Part shown: positions 60,046 to 64,000 of the stretch, piece after piece
Layout: every line of letters starts with the position of its first letter
Numbering within the stretch: the stretch's first letter is position 1
Assembly: GCA_029891385.1 (NCBI GenBank)
Contig: CM057233.1
Span: 28,007,852 to 28,071,851 of the forward strand
Direction of reading: 5' to 3'
Source of the DNA: Erythroxylum novogranatense
Taxonomy: Eukaryota; Streptophyta; Magnoliopsida; Malpighiales; Erythroxylaceae
Length of the DNA: 64,000 nucleotides
Position numbers and translations under genes: made by a program
Notes under the pieces: generated by a model
The model's database searches: none
What the model was told of the DNA's origin: nothing
Seen by the model: only the letters and a program-made list of their open reading frames with translations

Positions 60046-62100
60046 ACGTATCGGTTCCCTCAACATTTTGTTTGGAATCAAAAAACAAGGGCGTGGTGGA
60101 AAGAAAGCGGAGAAAAGTGATAGGGACGATTAGTCACTTGTTGACCCTCGAGAAGGAGAAAGGTATTACTTGAGATTATTGCTCGCAAATGTTAGAGGAC
60201 CAACGTCGTTTGACAACTTGTTAGCTGTTGATGGTGAAAAGGTGAAGCTATTTTGAGGATCTTTGCTTCGCAATTAGGATTGCTAGCATCGACTCTTACA
60301 TCTGACAAACAACTTGACGAAGCTGTCATATTTCAAATGCCAACATCCCTCATTGTTATTTGCTACACTCTTTTCTATTGTTCACCGGCAAATCCTAGGG
60401 AACTCGGGAAACTTCGAGACCACCCTCGCTCGACTACCTATATGCTTATTCATCCTCTAATACGTATACATATGATGATATTACAAAATGGCTCTTCAAG
60501 ATATCAATAAATCTACGGAACAAATGGGAAAAAGCTTGGCGATTATCATTTCATGAACATGAATTTCTTCTTGATTCTGCATGGTGACAAAATAAGGAGG
60601 TAGAAAGTGAGATGAATATAGAGATTGATGAGCAGGACTTCTTATTACAATCAAAACTAAACAGCCAAAGAAAAGCACGTATTTGATTTAATAATGAAAT
60701 CGATTCTCACTTCAACGAAGTGCAAGTTATTTTATCGATGGTCCGGGGACAGGTAAAACTTTCTTATATCGAGCTCTTCTTGCAAATTTACGATCACGAG
60801 ACACATTGCAATAGCGATGGCGACATCAAAGCGTTATTCGTCAATTCTTCGAGGCGGTAGGACACTCACTCAAATTTAAAATCCCTTGATTTATCAAAGC
60901 AAAAGTTTGTCGATTGAGCAAACAAGCGGTGTTGCAAAATTGATATTTGAATCCGACCTTATTTTATGGGACGAGGCTTCCATGGCAAAAGCGAGAAGCC
61001 ATCGAAGCATTTAATGGTTTACTACAAGATATAATAAACTCGATCAGCCTTTTGGAGGTAAAATTGTTGTATTTGGTGGTGACTTTCGCCGAACATTGCG
61101 ATTATTCACCAAGCAAGCGAAACAACAACTCATTGATTCAAGTCTTCTAAATTCACATCTCGGCGGCATATCTCTAAACTCATTTAACGACAAATATGAG
61201 AGCTATCTCAAATCCACATTTTGTGATTTCTTATTGCGGGTTGGAGAAGGCTCGAACCAATGGATGAACAAGATCAAATATGTTTACCAGATGAACTCAT
61301 TATTCCTTACGACAACAAGGATGAATCATTCATAGGTTGCTTCTTTTTCATTAAATTACATACTAATCTTTTTTGCATTACTATTATACTTTCCTAATAT
61401 CTGAGTTGTGCTTACTAGGTTCTTGGAAAATGTTTTCCACGACTAAGCTTATATTCATCAGACCGTGTCGGATGATAAGCAGATCGTGCTATGTCCAACG
61501 AATAATTGTGTTGATGAAATTAATGACATCATGATTCAAAAATTAACAGAGATTTGCATTCATATGTGAGTTTTGACAAGATGGTTGATCGCGAGACATC
61601 AAGTCGATTATCAAGATTTTCTCGATTCTTTGAACCTAAAGGACTACCTCCTCATAAACTTTTCTTTGAAAGAAGGCTCTCAATTATGCTTCGAGAAATT
61701 TAAATCCAACGGAAGGATTATGCAATGGAACAAGGTTGATATCTGCGGCAACTAAAAGATCATACAATTTCAGCTGAAATTGTTTTGGACCTCTGAAGGA
61801 AAAATCATTTTATACCTAAGATTCCTTGCAATCTCAGGAAGCGAAAAAATGGAATTCCTTTTATCGAACACAATTTCCAATTAAATGCATGTTTTGCAAT
61901 GACTATAAACAAATCCCAGGTCAAACACTTGATCATGTTGGAATTTATCTCCGTCAACTTTGTATTCTCACACTGACAATTATATGTAGCTCTGTCATGC
62001 GCGAACTCTGAATCGATTAAAGTTCTTATTATTCACGGAACTTTTCAATCTTTGAACTTGAAAAAAGACAAGGAATATTGTTTTCCGTGAAATTTTGAAT
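60046..62100 (+). pseudogene. Helitron linker and PIF1-like helicase (copy 2)
   Basis: 60253-60510 gives QLDEAVIFQMPTSL and CSPANPRELGKLRD, better preserved than copy 1. Walker A is GPGTGKT (60740-60760). Walker B with DEAS is at about 60961-60981, followed by an extra base pair that shifts the frame before KREAIEAFNGLLQDI. The motif III region near 61080 has lost part of its codons. TINKSQGQ-type sequence near 61904 is broken by one missing base that copy 1 has. The two copies are broken at different places. Confidence 0.8.
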
Positions 62101-62199
62101 TAGTCAAATAATAAAACATCAAATTTCCTCACAAGACAAGGTATATTATTTGTTTGTTGTCTCGGTTCACATGATTTGATTTTATAGGCATAATTATTT

Positions 62200-64000
62200 G
62201 TCTTAACTTGACCATCCAACATTTTCTTTCGGCAGATGGATAATCGTTTATTGATGAAGAATATTTTGCTGGAGCGCAATCATGGTCTTGTCAAGTGATG
62301 GTCCAACAAAACAACAGTCGTTGCTTGGTTAATTCACCGACTAAAAGACAAAAGTTTGTCTTCTGCGATTCTCGGTATATGAATTACACTTTTTCCTTTC
62401 ACATTTTATCAACTTACCTATCAATAATTTCTTTATAATTAACGAGGGATCGCAAGTTGAGGGTATCATATTCAACAATGATATACAAAGATTGGAGACA
62501 TCTTACGGTAGTGTCAAGAATATATCATTTCTAATGCAATTGTCAAATCAATTCCCTTAAGTATCAAACTGAAAATTTGAACATCTGGTGGATTCTCACA
62601 AGTCGCATGCGGTCATCGAACTGTCACACAAGGCGATGCAATCATCCTCGATTTTCAACTTCACGCCTTTCCAAAGTCTTATGGATTATGTGGACGACAA
62701 GCAAAAATCTGTTGGTTAGATGCTTAATATATTTTTCATACAATCTTACAAAACTTTCCACTTTGTGATTACATTAATGTTTAACACATGATAGATATTA
62801 TAGCCGCCGTCGTTGAAGTGTTGGAAAAAAAGATGTCGTCGAGAGCGGAAAAGCTTCAATTGTCCAAAATTTGTTATCATAAATAAAGAGTAATTCTCAC
62901 TCTGTATCTTTGTTACTATTTTGTGTCGAGATGAACAAATTTTACATCTTCTCGTTATCTCTTGTTTTTTTAGAACAAGCGGTTATACTATCGCTTTGGA
63001 ATTGTTTTGTTGAGAGCGAGGCGAAGATTATGGAATTACTTCACTCTCATCCGATTATTGTTTGCACGAATCTCAAAGTTAATTTCTTTAACGGTATTTG
63101 TTCCTTGCTCATAATAACACATCTTACTCGTCCTTTTCATTCTATCTAAAAATCATTTTGAAATGTTAGTTGTTGCATTGTCAGCGTGGTTCGACTCGAC
63201 CATCCTCGTTGAGCCACCCAACAAGAAGTTGCCGATCTCAAAATTGGTAATCCATTATATTCATACAACCTTTCTAACATTTTGTTACAAATTATATAGG
63301 AATTTTAAAATGTCTTTCTTTTATCGCCTATATAAATATTATATTCTGAGGCACAACGAAATAACAACCACATCAAAAACCTCGTCGGTGGAAAATCTTA
63401 CTTTACATATAATCCCGTATATCTTCGGATCTCTTGAAGATATCACCAAGATCATGTCTTTAGATTCTACCCCTAAGGTAATCACATCGCATATTCCAAA
63501 GTGACATATTGAATTTGAAACTTCTTCCTCGAACATTGTTATCAACTTTTCCTTAGATATCATGGATTGAAGCCAAAATTTCCTTTCAAAGACATTTTAC
63601 AAAAATTTTGGTATATGGCATGCAACCAATGCTTAGGTCTACAACTTTGATCTGGAGTTCTCTTTACTTGTAATTCTTCAGAGAAAACGCATGCAATGAG
63701 CCAAGGTTTCGCCTTCTATTTGCAATCTTCGATTTGTTGCTTATTCCTTCGTGTCATTCCATATTTTTCGCATGACTTTTTTACTTCCATGTCGCTTTTG
63801 CACTACTTTTTTGCCTACCCTACTATTCTTACTTTATTGAGCGGATGCCGATCGACATGGATTTGACCGATGACACGTAACTATAACGGCTTCTATTTTC
63901 AATGACCTCAGAAACTATTAAACTTAACCGCCGTTGAAGCAATGAAATATTACAATGAGGTTATATTTTCCTTCCTTCTTTCATGTACATTTCGGTTTAA
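62200..64000 (+). pseudogene. Helitron RPA-like protein (copy 2), cut by the window edge
   Basis: Matches 34940-36738: OB-fold-like stretch at about 62240-62720, second block around 63160-63500 with LVVALSAWFDSTILVEPP, and the zinc-ribbon region from about 63613 (WYMACNQC). The frame is interrupted repeatedly. It ends within the C-terminal part because the window stops. Confidence 0.55.

Larger units (their letters stand above)
40689..64000 (+). repeat. Second copy of 13181-36738, collinear
   Basis: The 23.3 kb after the gap follow 13181-36738 in order and orientation: right-LTR tail, TACAC, AT-rich DNA, the mosaic mini-LTR with ATCCT on both sides, AT-rich DNA, the three-unit array, both minisatellite blocks and the Helitron gene. 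It ends mid-gene at the window edge. It is shorter by about 250 bp, mostly through scattered one- to three-base losses. Confidence 0.95.

Overview
The window is repeat-dominated nuclear DNA from a flowering plant, probably a dicot. The evidence is an AT-rich background, a plant-type Ty3/Gypsy element whose LTRs begin TGTAACACCCC, and a plant-type Helitron encoding Rep, a PIF1-like helicase and an RPA-like protein. I found no bacterial genes, tRNA or rRNA genes and no intact single-copy host gene. The species cannot be named from sequence alone. Reading frames are broken by many one- and two-base indels. These breaks often differ between two copies of the same locus, so many are probably consensus errors of a long-read assembly.

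Layout: 1-3518 is decayed AT-rich DNA. 3519-15303 is a complete non-autonomous LTR retrotransposon on the minus strand, with 4.1-kb LTRs, a 3.6-kb internal domain without open pol frames, a TACAC target-site duplication, a primer-binding site, a polypurine tract and the last codons of a chromovirus pol gene. This matches the LARD (large retrotransposon derivative) architecture. After more AT-rich DNA comes a 956-bp mosaic mini-LTR at 17183-18138 with its own ATCCT target-site duplication. From about 19643 there is a plus-strand Helitron: three 1.4-kb tandem repeats, then several blocks of shorter tandem repeats (to about 29.7 kb), a CT-rich leader, and a Rep-helicase gene followed by an RPA-like gene (30.1-37.1 kb). 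37.1-40.6 kb holds a minisatellite and a group of minus-strand open frames of unknown identity. They may be a captured gene fragment.

A gap of exactly 100 N lies at 40589-40688. Everything after it (40689-64000) repeats 13181-36738 in the same order and orientation, including the same nested insertions, the same target-site duplications and the variants specific to the right-hand LTR. The simplest reading is that two overlapping contigs, or two haplotigs, were joined end to end. A true 27-kb tandem duplication is less likely but not excluded. The second copy is visibly noisier.

Functionally this is one nested transposon landscape. The Helitron carries the usual rolling-circle set: an HUH/tyrosine Rep that nicks and joins single strands, a PIF1-type helicase that unwinds, and an RPA-like single-strand binder. 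The LARD lacks its own enzymes and would need those of an autonomous chromovirus. The least expected signals are the mosaic mini-LTR, and a segment inside the Helitron 5' tandem array that matches the antisense of the Helitron's own transposase gene.
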